Translations under genes and position numbers: made by a program
From: Roseovarius sp. M141
GTDB lineage: Bacteria; Pseudomonadota; Alphaproteobacteria; Rhodobacterales; Rhodobacteraceae
Direction: 5' to 3'
DNA length: 64,000 nt
NCBI RefSeq assembly: GCF_024355225.1
Contig: NZ_VCNH01000008.1
Span: forward strand, 3,596,001 to 3,660,000
The notes under the pieces: model-generated
What the model was told of the DNA's origin: nothing
Seen by the model: only the letters and a program-made list of their open reading frames with translations
The model's database searches: none
Shown: positions 46,631-55,806 of the stretch, one piece after another
Layout of the letters: every line of letters begins with the position of its first letter
Numbering within the stretch: position 1 is the stretch's first letter

Positions 46631-47119
46631 CTACTCGACAAGCTTTGGATACCGGTCCGTCGCATAGAGCGCGTGACAAGCCGTGCAGGCTTCGATCATC
46701 CGACTAAACTCCACATGTTGCCGCGCCCGGTCACCATCGCGCGCGGCCTCGGCCAGTGTGGCAGAGATCTCGTGGAAGGCGCGGTCTCGGCTGACAAAGT
46801 CCTCGGGCACTGCGGCCATCAGGTCCTGTTTGTCCTCAGGGGTCATGGATTGCTGTAGAATAAAACTGTCATGGATCTTTTGCGCCAGCTCTGCGACACG
46901 CGCATCGTCACCCGCGATCAGATACGAAATGATCTGGTGGCTGGCATCCTCGATCGACAGCATTTCCTTGCGCAGCAATTCCCTCAGCTTGGGCGTCAGA
47001 TCCGGCGAGACTGGGTTGACATCTTGCGCCGCTGCCCATCCGCTGGTTATCGCAAAAACTGCCGCAAGAGCGGAAGACGCCGCCCGGGTTGACCACGTCT
47101 TTTTGGTAAGTCCTGTCAT
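46631..47119 (-). CDS. Periplasmic c-type cytochrome (class II-like)
   Basis: 162 residues. Signal peptide 1-31 (SGWAAAQ), a helical body, and a single heme site CTACH at the C-terminus (EACTACHALYATDRYPKL), the layout of the cytochrome c prime family (four-helix bundle with C-terminal CxxCH). Stands alone, 55 bp after the preceding membrane protein gene on the same strand. Confidence 0.8.
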   Translation of the reverse strand: MTGLTKKTWSTRAASSALAAVFAITSGWAAAQDVNPVSPDLTPKLRELLRKEMLSIEDASHQIISYLIAGDDARVAELAQKIHDSFILQQSMTPEDKQDLMAAVPEDFVSRDRAFHEISATLAEAARDGDRARQHVEFSRMIEACTACHALYATDRYPKLVE

Positions 47120-47174
47120 ATCAAATTTCCTTTGTTATTCGTCATTTCAGTCAGTGTTCGCAAACGGATTCCGA

Positions 47175-47558
47175 TCAGGTTGACTCGCGAAGTGCTACGC
47201 CGACGATGGCACCCCAGACAATTGTGCGCAGGCTCATCGCGCCGACCGTGCGCATCTCAAAGGCACCGCCGAACACTAGATGAACACCGAAGGCGACCAT
47301 GACCAGTATTGTTGCGAAGAGGATTCCAATCGACAAGCGTACCGCCCAGGATTGCCGCACAAACAGACCGAAGCCTGCCGCGACATAGGCAAAGCCCGCG
47401 AGGAAATTGAACCACAGCACGAAGGGAACAGCATGCCCGACCGCTGCCCGCGCCTCGGCGCTACCGAATAGCGCACGGCCCCCTGAAAATATCGTCAGCA
47501 GGCCGAACAGAACCGCTACACCCGCCGCGATCAAGAGGCTCCGTCGTCTGTTATACAT
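47175..47558 (-). CDS. Small four-helix membrane protein
   Basis: 127 residues, about four membrane helices (LLIAAGVAVLFGLLTIFSGG, VLWFNFLAGFAYVAAGFGLF, ILFATILVMVAFG, IVWGAIVGVAL). Family not recognised (DoxX-like size). It lies between the cytochrome gene and the broken phaC. Confidence 0.6.
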   Translation of the reverse strand: MYNRRRSLLIAAGVAVLFGLLTIFSGGRALFGSAEARAAVGHAVPFVLWFNFLAGFAYVAAGFGLFVRQSWAVRLSIGILFATILVMVAFGVHLVFGGAFEMRTVGAMSLRTIVWGAIVGVALREST

Positions 47559-47601
47559 GTGTAATAGTCCTTTTCACAAACGTCGGACGTATACCGACAG
47601 T

Positions 47602-49533
47602 CTATTTTTGAAACACGTAGGTTCCGGGCGCGTCATCAAGGGCCGGATGGCGGGACTTAGGATCATCCATGTCCGGCGGAGCAACCGATTTGCCCGCACG
47701 TTCGCCCAGCCATTCCGCCCATGCCTCCCACCACGATCCGTCTCTTTCAGGGGTCTCACGCATCCAGGTTTCGGGATCTACCTGACGCTTCGTCGCGCCC
47801 TTGGTGCGGATCCGGAAAGTCCGGCGCGGATGATCCGGCTCGGATACGATCCCGGCATTGTGACCACCGCTGGTCAGCACGAAGGTCACATCGGTGTCGC
47901 TCAACACGTCAATCTTGAAAACCGATTGCCACGGCGCGACGTGATCCTTAACCGTCCCCACCGCAAAAATCGGCACCCGTATATCAGAGACATGAATCGG
48001 GCGTCCTTCGACGTTGAACCGTCCCTCGGCCAGATCGTTGTTCAGATAAAGCTTGCGCAGGTATTCCGAATGCATCCGCATATGGCATCCTTGTGGCGTC
48101 CGCATTCCATGCCATAAGGTCGAACATCGGCTTGCGCTCGCCCATCAGGTAGTCGTGGATCACCCGCGACCAGACCAGATCGTTCGAGCTTAGCATCTGG
48201 AATGCGCCTGCCATCTGAGACGTATCCAGATATCCCTGCCGCCACATGACGCTGTCGAGGAAAGAAAGCTGGCTTTCGTTGATGAACAGCCCCAAATCGC
48301 CCGGCTCGGTGAAATCGACCTGACTTGCCAGCAGCGTGAGCGAGGCAAGCCGGTCATCGCCATCCCGCGCCATCGCGGCGGCTGCAATGGACAGCAGCGT
48401 TCCGCCCAGGCAATATCCGACTGCTTGGACCTTCCGCTCGGGAAGAATATCGCCGATCACGTCCAATGCGTTCATGACCCCAAGGCGACGATAGTCGTCC
48501 ATGCTCAGATCACTGTCTTCGGCGTCGGGGTTCTTCCATGAAATCATGAAGACCGTGTGGCCCTGTTCGACCAGATACCGCACCATGGAATTGTGCTGCG
48601 ACAGGTCGAGAATGTAGTATTTCATGATCCAGACCGCGGGACGATCAGGATCGGCTCAGCCCGTACTGTGTCCGTGAGTGGCTTGTATTGGATGAGTTCG
48701 ATCAAACGATTGCGGTAGACGATTTTTTCCTTTGTCACCGCAACGTCCCGGCCCGGCCGATAGGAGTCAACTTCGTCGGGCACCTTTCCGGCCAGGGTGT
48801 TCTGCATGTCCTGCACGTAATTCTGCGTTCCCCTGACCGAGTTCAGACCGCCCTCTTCGCGGGTCTTCTTCAGGACTTCGGGGTTGGTCCATGGGAAGTT
48901 GAAGGGCGAAAACATGTCGAGCCCCTGACGCGTCAAGAACTGCAATTCGCGTTCGTGCTGGGCGGTCACACCGGGCACATCGGTGACCACATTATGCCAC
49001 CATTGCTGCTGCATCAGGAAACCCTGATGGATCACGTTGAACGGTTTCATTTTCCAAGCGTCGTCACGAAAGCGATGGTCCTGCGGCAGCGGCTCGATGC
49101 AGGCTTCGGCGTTCTCGACGGTGCCCGCACACTCAAACGCATAACGGATGTGGCGGCGCGCCTTTTCATTGGCCTTTTCGACCAGTTGCAACTGCTTGCC
49201 CGGAGCCGTCGTCATGTGTGTTGCCCAGTCGAACCAAGCCCCCATCAATGCGGCGGGCGAAAGACCATGGGTGAAACGAGACAGCCAGACCTGGGTGGTG
49301 TGATCAAGGGTCTCATGAATAGTTGAGTTGGCATCGGCATCGCGTTCAGTTTCCGAAGCCTGCGGGATCGTATCACTTTCAACTGTGTCCATTACCTTAT
49401 TGACCGCGTCACGAACATCATCAGCCTTGGCACCGCTGATCTCAGGTTTGTTTTTGGAAGTGGTCTTAACGGGCTTGGAGCCCTTTTGGACTTCACGCAA
49501 TTTAACCACAGTTTCTTTGCTTTCCTGTTCCAT
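47602..49533 (-). pseudogene. phaC: Class I poly(3-hydroxyalkanoate) synthase with two compensating frameshifts
   Basis: Three consecutive frames on the minus strand together spell PhaC. The N-terminal part (start 49533, through PILIVP) ends early at about 48635. The middle part is in another frame ([14 protein letters not shown], catalytic Cys in [14 protein letters not shown]). The C-terminal part ([22 protein letters not shown] with Asp and GGHNAGIVSEP with His) returns to the first frame at about 48078. The catalytic triad is intact but split by an indel at each boundary. With the two shifts in opposite sense, the coding frame is restored at the end. Confidence 0.82.
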
Positions 49534-49609
49534 CCGTCCCCCCTTGAGTTTGCGACTTCCGACAGCTTGCGCCCGAACCTTTGGAGTTGCCGAGGTCGAT
49601 CGAATCAAG

Positions 49610-49627
49610 ATAGTAATTGATTACTAT
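49610..49627. promoter_or_regulatory. Perfect TetR-type operator palindrome
   Basis: ATAGTAAT-TG-ATTACTAT is an 8+8 perfect palindrome between phaC (start 49533) and the small membrane gene that precedes the TetR regulator (49694). It occurs again upstream of the RND operon at 41322-41339, suggesting one regulator controls both. Confidence 0.78.
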
Positions 49628-49693
49628 GTTAAATCAAGCCATGATGTTTTGCGGTACAAACGGTGAGTTCCAGACATCATAAGGAGGTCTTTC

Positions 49694-49879
49694 ATGTTCA
49701 CAGGCAAGATCAACACTGTAGCCGATTTTCTGTTTCTCATGATGCTCATGCCACTGGGCATTCTAACCGAGGTTATTTTTGACGCGCCGCCATTTTTCGT
49801 TATCACCGGCGGTATCTCCATGGTCTTGGCCATGGGATGGCTTACTGTTGCGGTCTGGCAAGCAGAGGCAATCCAATGA
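49694..49879 (+). CDS. Small membrane protein upstream of TetR
   Basis: 61 residues, with AAGGAGG before the ATG. Two hydrophobic segments (TVADFLFLMMLMPLGIL and ITGGISMVLAMGWLTVAVW). Overlaps the TetR gene by 4 bp, so it is co-translated with it and under the same palindromic operator. No family recognised. Confidence 0.65.
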   Translation: MFTGKINTVADFLFLMMLMPLGILTEVIFDAPPFFVITGGISMVLAMGWLTVAVWQAEAIQ

Positions 49880-50505
49880 ACACATCCCGGCAAAAAAACC
49901 TCCCGGCTGAGGAGCGGCGCAACGTCACCGTTGAAGCGGTGGTCGATCTGGCTGGCAAAACCAATCCTAATTCGATCACGACCGCTGCAATCGCAAAGCA
50001 CATGAACCTGACGCAAGGCGCTCTCTTCCGGCATTTCCCAAACAAGGAGGCGATCTGGCAGGCGGTCATGAAATGGGTGGCCGAACGCCTTATGGCGCGC
50101 ATCGAAAAAGCCTCCGAAGGCATAGACTCGCCGGTTGAGAAGATGCAGGCGATGTTTCTTGCGCATGTGACTTTCGTTTCCGAGCATCCCGGCGCGCCGC
50201 GGATGATGTTCGGCGAATTGCAAGGTGCCAAGGCAACACCAGCCAAACGCTTGGCGCGTGCCATGCTGAAACAATATGCAGTGCGTCTAAGTGATCTGAT
50301 TGAGGCCGGAAAGGCACGCGGCGAACTGCGCGCCGATCTGGATGGAGAGGCGGCAGCGACGCTTTTCATCGGCACAATCCAGGGCCTTGTGATGCAATCG
50401 CTGATCGCGAACGACATGAGCCATATGGTCGAGGATGCGCCGCGCGTCTTTGCGATCTACAGACGCGGAATCATATCTGGATTTGAGCAGGGCAAAGGAG
50501 AATAA
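49876..50505 (+). CDS. TetR/AcrR family regulator
   Basis: 209 residues. N-terminal helix-turn-helix (TTAAIAKHMNLTQGALFRHFPNKEAIW) followed by a helical ligand domain. It starts in an ATGA overlap with the small membrane gene and ends 2 bp before the HlyD-type gene. Palindromes at 49610 and 41322 are probable binding sites, linking it to its own operon and to the RND efflux operon. Ligand unknown. Confidence 0.88.
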   Translation: MNTSRQKNLPAEERRNVTVEAVVDLAGKTNPNSITTAAIAKHMNLTQGALFRHFPNKEAIWQAVMKWVAERLMARIEKASEGIDSPVEKMQAMFLAHVTFVSEHPGAPRMMFGELQGAKATPAKRLARAMLKQYAVRLSDLIEAGKARGELRADLDGEAAATLFIGTIQGLVMQSLIANDMSHMVEDAPRVFAIYRRGIISGFEQGKGE

Positions 50506-50507
50506 TT

Positions 50508-52046
50508 ATGTCGCGCCGGGTTTCGATCCTTTTGGTTGTGGCGGTGCTTGCCGGGTTTCTGGGCTATGCTTTGTGGAGGATCTTTCTGGCGCCCAGCGGC
50601 CTGCCGCCTGAAGGGTTTGCGCTCGGGAATGGCAGGGTGGAGGCCGACCTCGTCGATGTCTCGACCCGTCTGTCCGGTCGGGTCGCTGAAATTGCAGTGC
50701 AGGAAGGCGACCTTGTCGCGCAGGGTGACGTCCTTGCTGTGATGGATACCATCGAGCTGGCGGCGCAGAAAATGCGCGCAGAAGCTGGCGTGGCCAGTGC
50801 CGAGGCCGCTGTGGCGGTGGCGAAAGCCGGCGTGACCAAGGCACAAGCGAACCTTGCGCTTGCCAACAGCGAACTGTCCCGCGCCGAAACGCTGAGCGAA
50901 CGCGAGGTCATCACACGCGAAAATCTCGATATTCGCCGCACCGAAGCGCAAGTTACTGAAGCCGGGCTGACTGCCGCACAGGCCGAGGTTCGCGCCAAGG
51001 AACGCGCTGTAGACGCGGAAACCGCAAGCCTGCACGAGATCGAGGCGCGGATTGCCGACAGCACGCTCTATGCCCCCCAAGCGGGCCGTATACTGTACCG
51101 CCTGACCCAACCCGGCGAAGTGCTGGGCAACGGCGGCAAGGTGCTGACACTGGTCAGCCTTGGCAACGTCTACATGGAGTTCTTTCTGCCCGCCACGCAA
51201 GCGCCGCGCGTGCGATTGGGCGATGAGGCTCGGATTGTCGTCGATGTCCGGCCTGATGCCGCCATCCCCGCGATTGTAAGCTTCGTCGCACCGCAGGCGC
51301 AATTCACGCCGAAACAGGTCGAAACCATCGCCGAGCGCGAAAGCCTGATGTTCCGCATCCGTGTGCGCATCCCGCCTCAAATGGTCGAGGCGCGCCTGGC
51401 TCAGGTCAAGACCGGTGTCCGTGGTGTGGCGTGGGTCCGGCTGGTAGGCGAGGACGGCAGCATGACAGGCTATGTCGCCGACAGGGATGCGGTAATCTAT
51501 TCGCGGGATGATCTAGTCCATGTACTGACCGTCACCGCGGCCGACCCGGCGATCGGAAACATCACCCTGTTCGGGCACAGCATGGGAGGCTGGCTTGTTG
51601 CCGAGGCCTTGCGTCAGCTCAGGCTGGGCGGTCAAGACAACGTGATCGACCGGTTGGGTAATGTGGTGCTGGCCGCGCCGGATATCGATGTTGACGTTTT
51701 CCGCCGCCAGATGCGAACCATCGGCGCGCTGAACCCTCCCATGACCCTGCTTGTCTCACCAGATGATCGTGCGCTGAAACTCTCTGAACGTCTGGCAGGC
51801 TCGCGCAGTAGAGTTGGCAGAAAGGATGTCAGCGATCCTCAGGTACATACATTGGCAGCTGCGAACGGTATCCGCGTGATCGACATCTCAAATATGGACG
51901 CTTTGGATAAAAGTAATCACAACAGATTTGCCGCCTTGATGAAAGTGCTCCCACGCGCAACGAAAACCACATTCGCTTCGCTTGTGCATGCGGGTACGTT
52001 CATCCTTGAACCCGTAAGCGCCACGCTGGTGTCGTCAGGTCAGTGA
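50508..52046 (+). CDS. Chimeric HlyD-family adaptor / DUF900 alpha-beta hydrolase fusion
   Basis: 512 residues. Residues 1-~311 are a YbhG-like HlyD adaptor: N-terminal helix (SILLVVAVLAGFLGYALW), lipoyl half, a coiled coil (~85-185) and a beta-barrel end VKTGVRGVAWVRL. From ~312 the sequence switches without frameshift to the C-terminal part of a DUF900 hydrolase: TGYVADRDA, SRDDLVHVL, nucleophile GHSMGGWLV (356-364), LAAPDIDVDVF. Its N-terminal half is missing. Such an order is not a natural family architecture. In YbhG operons ABC genes normally follow; they are absent here. Probably a deletion joint near 51445. Confidence 0.8.
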   Translation: MSRRVSILLVVAVLAGFLGYALWRIFLAPSGLPPEGFALGNGRVEADLVDVSTRLSGRVAEIAVQEGDLVAQGDVLAVMDTIELAAQKMRAEAGVASAEAAVAVAKAGVTKAQANLALANSELSRAETLSEREVITRENLDIRRTEAQVTEAGLTAAQAEVRAKERAVDAETASLHEIEARIADSTLYAPQAGRILYRLTQPGEVLGNGGKVLTLVSLGNVYMEFFLPATQAPRVRLGDEARIVVDVRPDAAIPAIVSFVAPQAQFTPKQVETIAERESLMFRIRVRIPPQMVEARLAQVKTGVRGVAWVRLVGEDGSMTGYVADRDAVIYSRDDLVHVLTVTAADPAIGNITLFGHSMGGWLVAEALRQLRLGGQDNVIDRLGNVVLAAPDIDVDVFRRQMRTIGALNPPMTLLVSPDDRALKLSERLAGSRSRVGRKDVSDPQVHTLAAANGIRVIDISNMDALDKSNHNRFAALMKVLPRATKTTFASLVHAGTFILEPVSATLVSSGQ

Positions 52047-52402
52047 TACCGCTTATGATGATACGGATGAGATCACCTTGCTTGGTTTGGTCGCCGAGGA
52101 TTCCCCGACGAGGGAGTGGTTGACTGGTATAGACGTTGCCAAGACGCCTACTGACGCAGTACGGCGGTTGGGACCCTGTCTTACAAAAGGATCAGTGAAC
52201 GGACAACAAGTTGTCCTCCTGGATCGCTCCACGCCGGTGGACAATTTCCGTCTCAATTGGATGGTCCGATGACATTGTCATTTACGGGGCCTTTTACATT
52301 ACAGCGTCTCGAAGCCCGTCCAGTATAAGTTTGACCACTTGTCCAGTAGTTTTAGCGACTTGAATATTCATCGGTGTTTGTTGCAATGGACTGACGCAGA
52401 AG
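52047..52402. other. Gap without a recognisable gene
   Basis: 356 bp between the chimeric gene and phage-type sequence. A 64-codon open frame (52078 onwards) shows no family features. The left boundary of phage homology is about 52400, where a plausible coding frame starts without a start codon. Confidence 0.4.
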
Positions 52403-52696
52403 TCTCGCTCCAAAAGGATCCTCGAATACCTCTTCGGTGCGACACTGCTCTACAAAATCAACGCCAGCGCGACGGCCCGGATGCGTGGGCGGCTCGCGCC
52501 GAACGGCAGCACGGAAATCCGTGGCTCCTTCGGCGAAAGCTCCACCACCCATGTCTCGCTGGCCACCGCCATCTGGCTGCAGACCATCGTGCCGCTGAGC
52601 GCGGGCGATACCGTCGAGTTGCAGGGCTATTTCCGCGCGCAGGACGGCTACTTCGCGGCCGAGCACACGTCCTTCTGGGGCGCCAAGATCGGCTGA
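52403..52696 (+). pseudogene. C-terminal fragment of a phage structural protein
   Basis: An open frame of ~97 codons without an appropriate start: FGATLLYKINASATARM then GSFGESSTTHVSLATAIWL and VELQGYFRAQDGYFAAEHTS to a natural stop, with composition like tail or virion proteins of Rhodobacteraceae phages. It lies immediately before the lysis cassette, where tail genes usually lie. Family not certain. Confidence 0.5.
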
Positions 52697-52732
52697 GGGA
52701 CGCATGAGGATCGATCATCGAAGGACATCACC

Positions 52733-53041
52733 ATGACAGAACGCAACTCCCTCGCGCAGGAGGTCGGCGCGGCCTTGCGCGACCACGGCATCACCGCCGC
52801 CATCACCGCGCTGATCGGTGGCACCATCGCCCTGCTGGCCGCCGTTTCGCGCAGGGCGTTCACCAACGACGCGATGCTGGCCCGGCTGGACCGCGAGCTT
52901 TTAGCCGAGCGCGACCGCGTTGATCGCCAGCGATCCGAGGACCGCAAGAGCGACGCCGACCGGCTGGAGCGGATCGAGACCGATATCCGCGCCATGCGCA
53001 ATCTGATGTTCGACGCATTCCAGCGCGGCCACAGCGACTGA
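52733..53041 (+). CDS. Phage-type small membrane protein before the endolysin
   Basis: 102 residues. One membrane segment (ITALIGGTIALLAAVSR, ~23-39) and a charged coiled-coil tail rich in Asp/Arg/Glu (LDRELLAERDRVDRQRSEDR). The size, one-helix layout and place before an endopeptidase suggest a holin or antiholin, without sequence proof. Confidence 0.5.
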   Translation: MTERNSLAQEVGAALRDHGITAAITALIGGTIALLAAVSRRAFTNDAMLARLDRELLAERDRVDRQRSEDRKSDADRLERIETDIRAMRNLMFDAFQRGHSD

Positions 53042-53114
53042 CGAATATTCCCACCACGACGCCGACCCAACCGACCCGCCCCGGAGGCGGGTTTTGCATT
53101 TCCGGAGACCCGAC

Positions 53115-53789
53115 ATGCCAACGACGACCTACACCCATTTCCGCGACGTGCCCGAGAGCGCCTGGCGCTGGCCGAGCTTTTCGCCCGCCGAGATCGCCAG
53201 TCGCCGCGAAGGCGCGCTCAAGATCAACACCGAAGCCATGGACATGCTGCAGACCCTGCGCAACCGGCTCGGCAAACCGCTGATCGTGCGTTCAGGCTAT
53301 CGCAGCCCGGCCCACAACCGCGCCGTCGGTGGAGCGCCGCGCTCCAGGCACATGCTCGGGACCGCGTTCGATATCGCCATGTCGAACCACGACCCGGTCA
53401 CGTTTGCCGCGGCCGCGCGCGCCGTGGGGTTTCTCGGTTTTGGCACCTATCCCCGTTCAGGCTTCATGCATATCGACCTCGGCCCCGCGCGGTCCTGGGG
53501 CGAGCCGTTCCCCGCACGCGCCACGTCCTTCGTGGCGGAGGTGCCGCCCGCCCGCGAGGTGCTGGCCGAGAGCCGCACGCTGAAAGGCAGCGGCGCGGCG
53601 GGGGTGGCGACCGTCGGCGCAGCAGGGGTCGAGGTGGCACAGGACGTCTTGGCTGAAACCCAATCCGCCATCCTGCCGCTGGTACCCTACCTCGACACCC
53701 TGCGCTGGGTGTTCATCACCGTGGCCCTGTTCGGCATTGCCGTCGCCGTCCACGCGAGAGTCGACGACTGGAAGCGAGGCCAGAGGTGA
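53115..53789 (+). CDS. Peptidase M15 family phage endolysin with C-terminal membrane helix
   Basis: 224 residues from ATG at 53115 (GGAG upstream). Residues ~5-130 are a peptidase M15_3 D-Ala-D-Ala-type endopeptidase: SGYRSPAHNRAVGGA, SRHMLGTAFDI (His and Asp zinc ligands) and GFMHIDLGP (second His). The C-terminus adds a Ala/Val-rich spacer and a membrane helix (WVFITVALFGIAVAVHA). This cuts peptidoglycan cross-links at lysis. It overlaps the Rz-like gene by one base (TGATG). Confidence 0.83.
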   Translation: MPTTTYTHFRDVPESAWRWPSFSPAEIASRREGALKINTEAMDMLQTLRNRLGKPLIVRSGYRSPAHNRAVGGAPRSRHMLGTAFDIAMSNHDPVTFAAAARAVGFLGFGTYPRSGFMHIDLGPARSWGEPFPARATSFVAEVPPAREVLAESRTLKGSGAAGVATVGAAGVEVAQDVLAETQSAILPLVPYLDTLRWVFITVALFGIAVAVHARVDDWKRGQR

Positions 53790-53950
53790 TGGGCTGGGCC
53801 GCGGCGCTCCTCGCCAGCAGCCCGGCGCGCAAGGCGCTGGGTTTGCTGCTGGTAGCCCTCACCATCGCCCTGTTCCTTTTGAACCTCCGCCGCGCCGGTG
53901 AGCGTACCGGGCGGCTGGCGGAGCGTCTTTCAAACGAAGAAGACCCATGA
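53789..53950 (+). CDS. Rz-like inner-membrane spanin candidate
   Basis: 53 residues, TGATG overlap with the endolysin. One N-terminal membrane helix (ALGLLLVALTIALFLLN) and a short Arg/Glu-rich tail, overlapping the Rz1-like lipoprotein by 4 bp. The arrangement matches inner/outer spanin pairs, but the protein is much shorter than classical Rz. Confidence 0.55.
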   Translation: MGWAAALLASSPARKALGLLLVALTIALFLLNLRRAGERTGRLAERLSNEEDP

Positions 53951-54174
53951 AATCCACCGCCAGATGCTCGACGCCGCCAGCCGCCGCCCTGCTGATCGCG
54001 ATGCTCTCGCTCAGCGCCTGCGCGACGGCCAGTTCTGACGCACGCCCGCCATGTCCGCCCGTGGTTCCCTATAGCGCCACCGACCAGGCGCGCGCCGCGG
54101 CCGAGGTGGCGGCGCTGCCGGAAGGTGCGGTCGTGGTCCAGATGCTCAGCGACTTCTGTGGTTGCCGCCCGTGA
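53947..54174 (+). CDS. Rz1-like outer-membrane lipoprotein (spanin)
   Basis: 75 residues with a lipoprotein signal and lipobox LSLSAC; mature part is Pro-rich near the start (PPCPPVVPY) and ends in a Cys pair (CGC). Overlaps the preceding gene by 4 bp. Pro-rich short lipoprotein in a lysis cassette fits Rz1. A degenerate copy of this sequence lies at 63758-63853. Confidence 0.6.
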   Translation: MKSTARCSTPPAAALLIAMLSLSACATASSDARPPCPPVVPYSATDQARAAAEVAALPEGAVVVQMLSDFCGCRP

Positions 54175-54424
54175 TGCAAGAATTTTTTGACCCTACTTGC
54201 GCGTGATCGAGTGCGAACTTCTGTCAGGCCTCGTGATGCGGCACTTCCATTAGCCGCGGGCCGGGATGGTGATCAGCGGATTGGGTCCAAATCTACACCT
54301 CGAGCTTTCAGCTCGTATCGCTGAACTGGTTTTCTCAATCCGGATCTGTTCGATCATTTTGCCCATTCAGGTCGTCGTCTTCTCACACCCCCTTGGCACC
54401 GTCGCTAGCGGTTCGACATGCGCA

Positions 54425-55375
54425 TCATGCCGCGACTGCCAGCGCCGGATCCTTGTAATCCTCGTTTTTTGTTAACATCGCCCAGATCTGCCGCGCCATC
54501 TTGTTGGCCAGCGCGATTGCGACCAGCATGGTGGGTTTGCGCGCTAACATGCGTGACAGCCAGTTGCCCTGCGCAAGAGTGCGCCGCCCAAGCCAGCCCA
54601 GTCGCGACATTGCGCCCATGACCAGAAGGCGTCGGATGTCGGCCTGACCGGCTTTGGTCATCCGCCCCAAGCGCTCCTTGCCGCCCGAGGAATGCTGCCT
54701 GGGTACAAGGCCCAACCAAGCCGCAAAGTTGCGCCCGGTTTTAAAATGCGCCATGTTTCCAGCCCGAAAGCTTCCACCGCGATGGCCGTCAGCGGGCCGA
54801 CGCCTGGCATGGTCTGCAGTCGGCGCCAGCAGGTCCTGGCACTCCTCCCGGATCAGCGCGGGCAAATCTGAAGTATCATCGTCCACAAGCGCTGTCATGC
54901 GATCAAGGTAGCGTATTCCTACGGGAAAGACGTCGCCATGCTCATACAGCAGAGCCCGCAAGGCGTTCACATCCGCGGTGCGCTGATGAACTAGCCGCTC
55001 CCGGCCACGGAAAACCGCCGCGCGGGACTGCTGCTCAACTGTCTTGGGCTCCACGAAGCGCATCTCGGCCTGGCGGGCCGCGATGACGATCGCCTCAGCA
55101 TCGGCGGCGTCATTCTTCTGGCGCTTCACGAACGGGCGCACGTATTGCGGCGCGATCAGCTTCACCTCGTGCCCAAGCGCTTCCATTTCGCGCGCCCAGT
55201 AGTGCGCGCCACCACAGGCTTCGAAGATGATCAGGCAGGGGGCCTGCTGGGCCATGAACGCGGGGAACTGCTGTCGCGTAAGTTTCTTGCGAAACTGCAC
55301 CTCCCCCGAACGCAGGGCTGCGTGGACCTGAAAAACATTTTTTGCCAGATCGACTCCGATCATCATATCGTTCAT
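54425..55375 (-). pseudogene. IS110 family transposase, inactive by compensating internal frameshifts
   Basis: Length is normal (~317 residues from 55375) and the N-terminal DEDD-domain motif GVDLAKNVFQVH and DAADAEAIVIAARQ are present, as is the C-terminal FAAWLGLVPRQHSSGGKERLG. Between about 54835 and 54770 the frame is shifted: in another frame the DNA reads RLQTMPGVGPLTAIAVEAF, the conserved Transposase_20 segment that the present frame replaces with unrelated residues. So the apparently intact gene probably encodes an inactive protein. Confidence 0.75.
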
Positions 55376-55806
55376 CTCGCCGTCCTCTCTGTTGTGTGGC
55401 CTTGAACACCACAACCTTGGCACATTGCGATGCCGTCGGGGAGGGCGGCAACCACTCCATCTACGCCGTCATGCGCGATCAGGCGCGGGCGTGCTGGTGA
55501 AAAGGGGCCGGGCAATTGTCTGCGGGAAGCGCCAGACGCCTCGACCGCAACGTCACGCCCGGCCCGCTTCACGGATTCAAAGAACGGCAGCGAGTCGCTG
55601 CGCGGCCATGATGGCATGCGACCACGTCCTCTGTCGCGCGCGGAAATGGGCACAATTGTACACCTCTGGCGGATCAAGTGTGGTGCTTGGTTATCCTGCG
55701 ATCAACCTTCGCCGCGCCAACACCAAGGTCTGCACAGCGGACGAAGCGCCATTTCGCTGCGAATGCGCCAATGGCTGCTATGAGCGTTCCTTCGTTCGGA
55801 ATCGGC
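55376..55806. other. Sequence beside the IS110 element without a recognisable gene
   Basis: 431 bp. Open frames on both strands show no family. Part of it (to about 55640) is likely the non-coding end of the IS110 element, which typically carries a long noncoding arm. Ends are not identifiable as inverted repeats, consistent with the family. Confidence 0.35.

Noticed and set aside
52078..52272. 64-codon open frame between chimera and phage genes
   Set aside because: No similarity recognised and no ribosome site.
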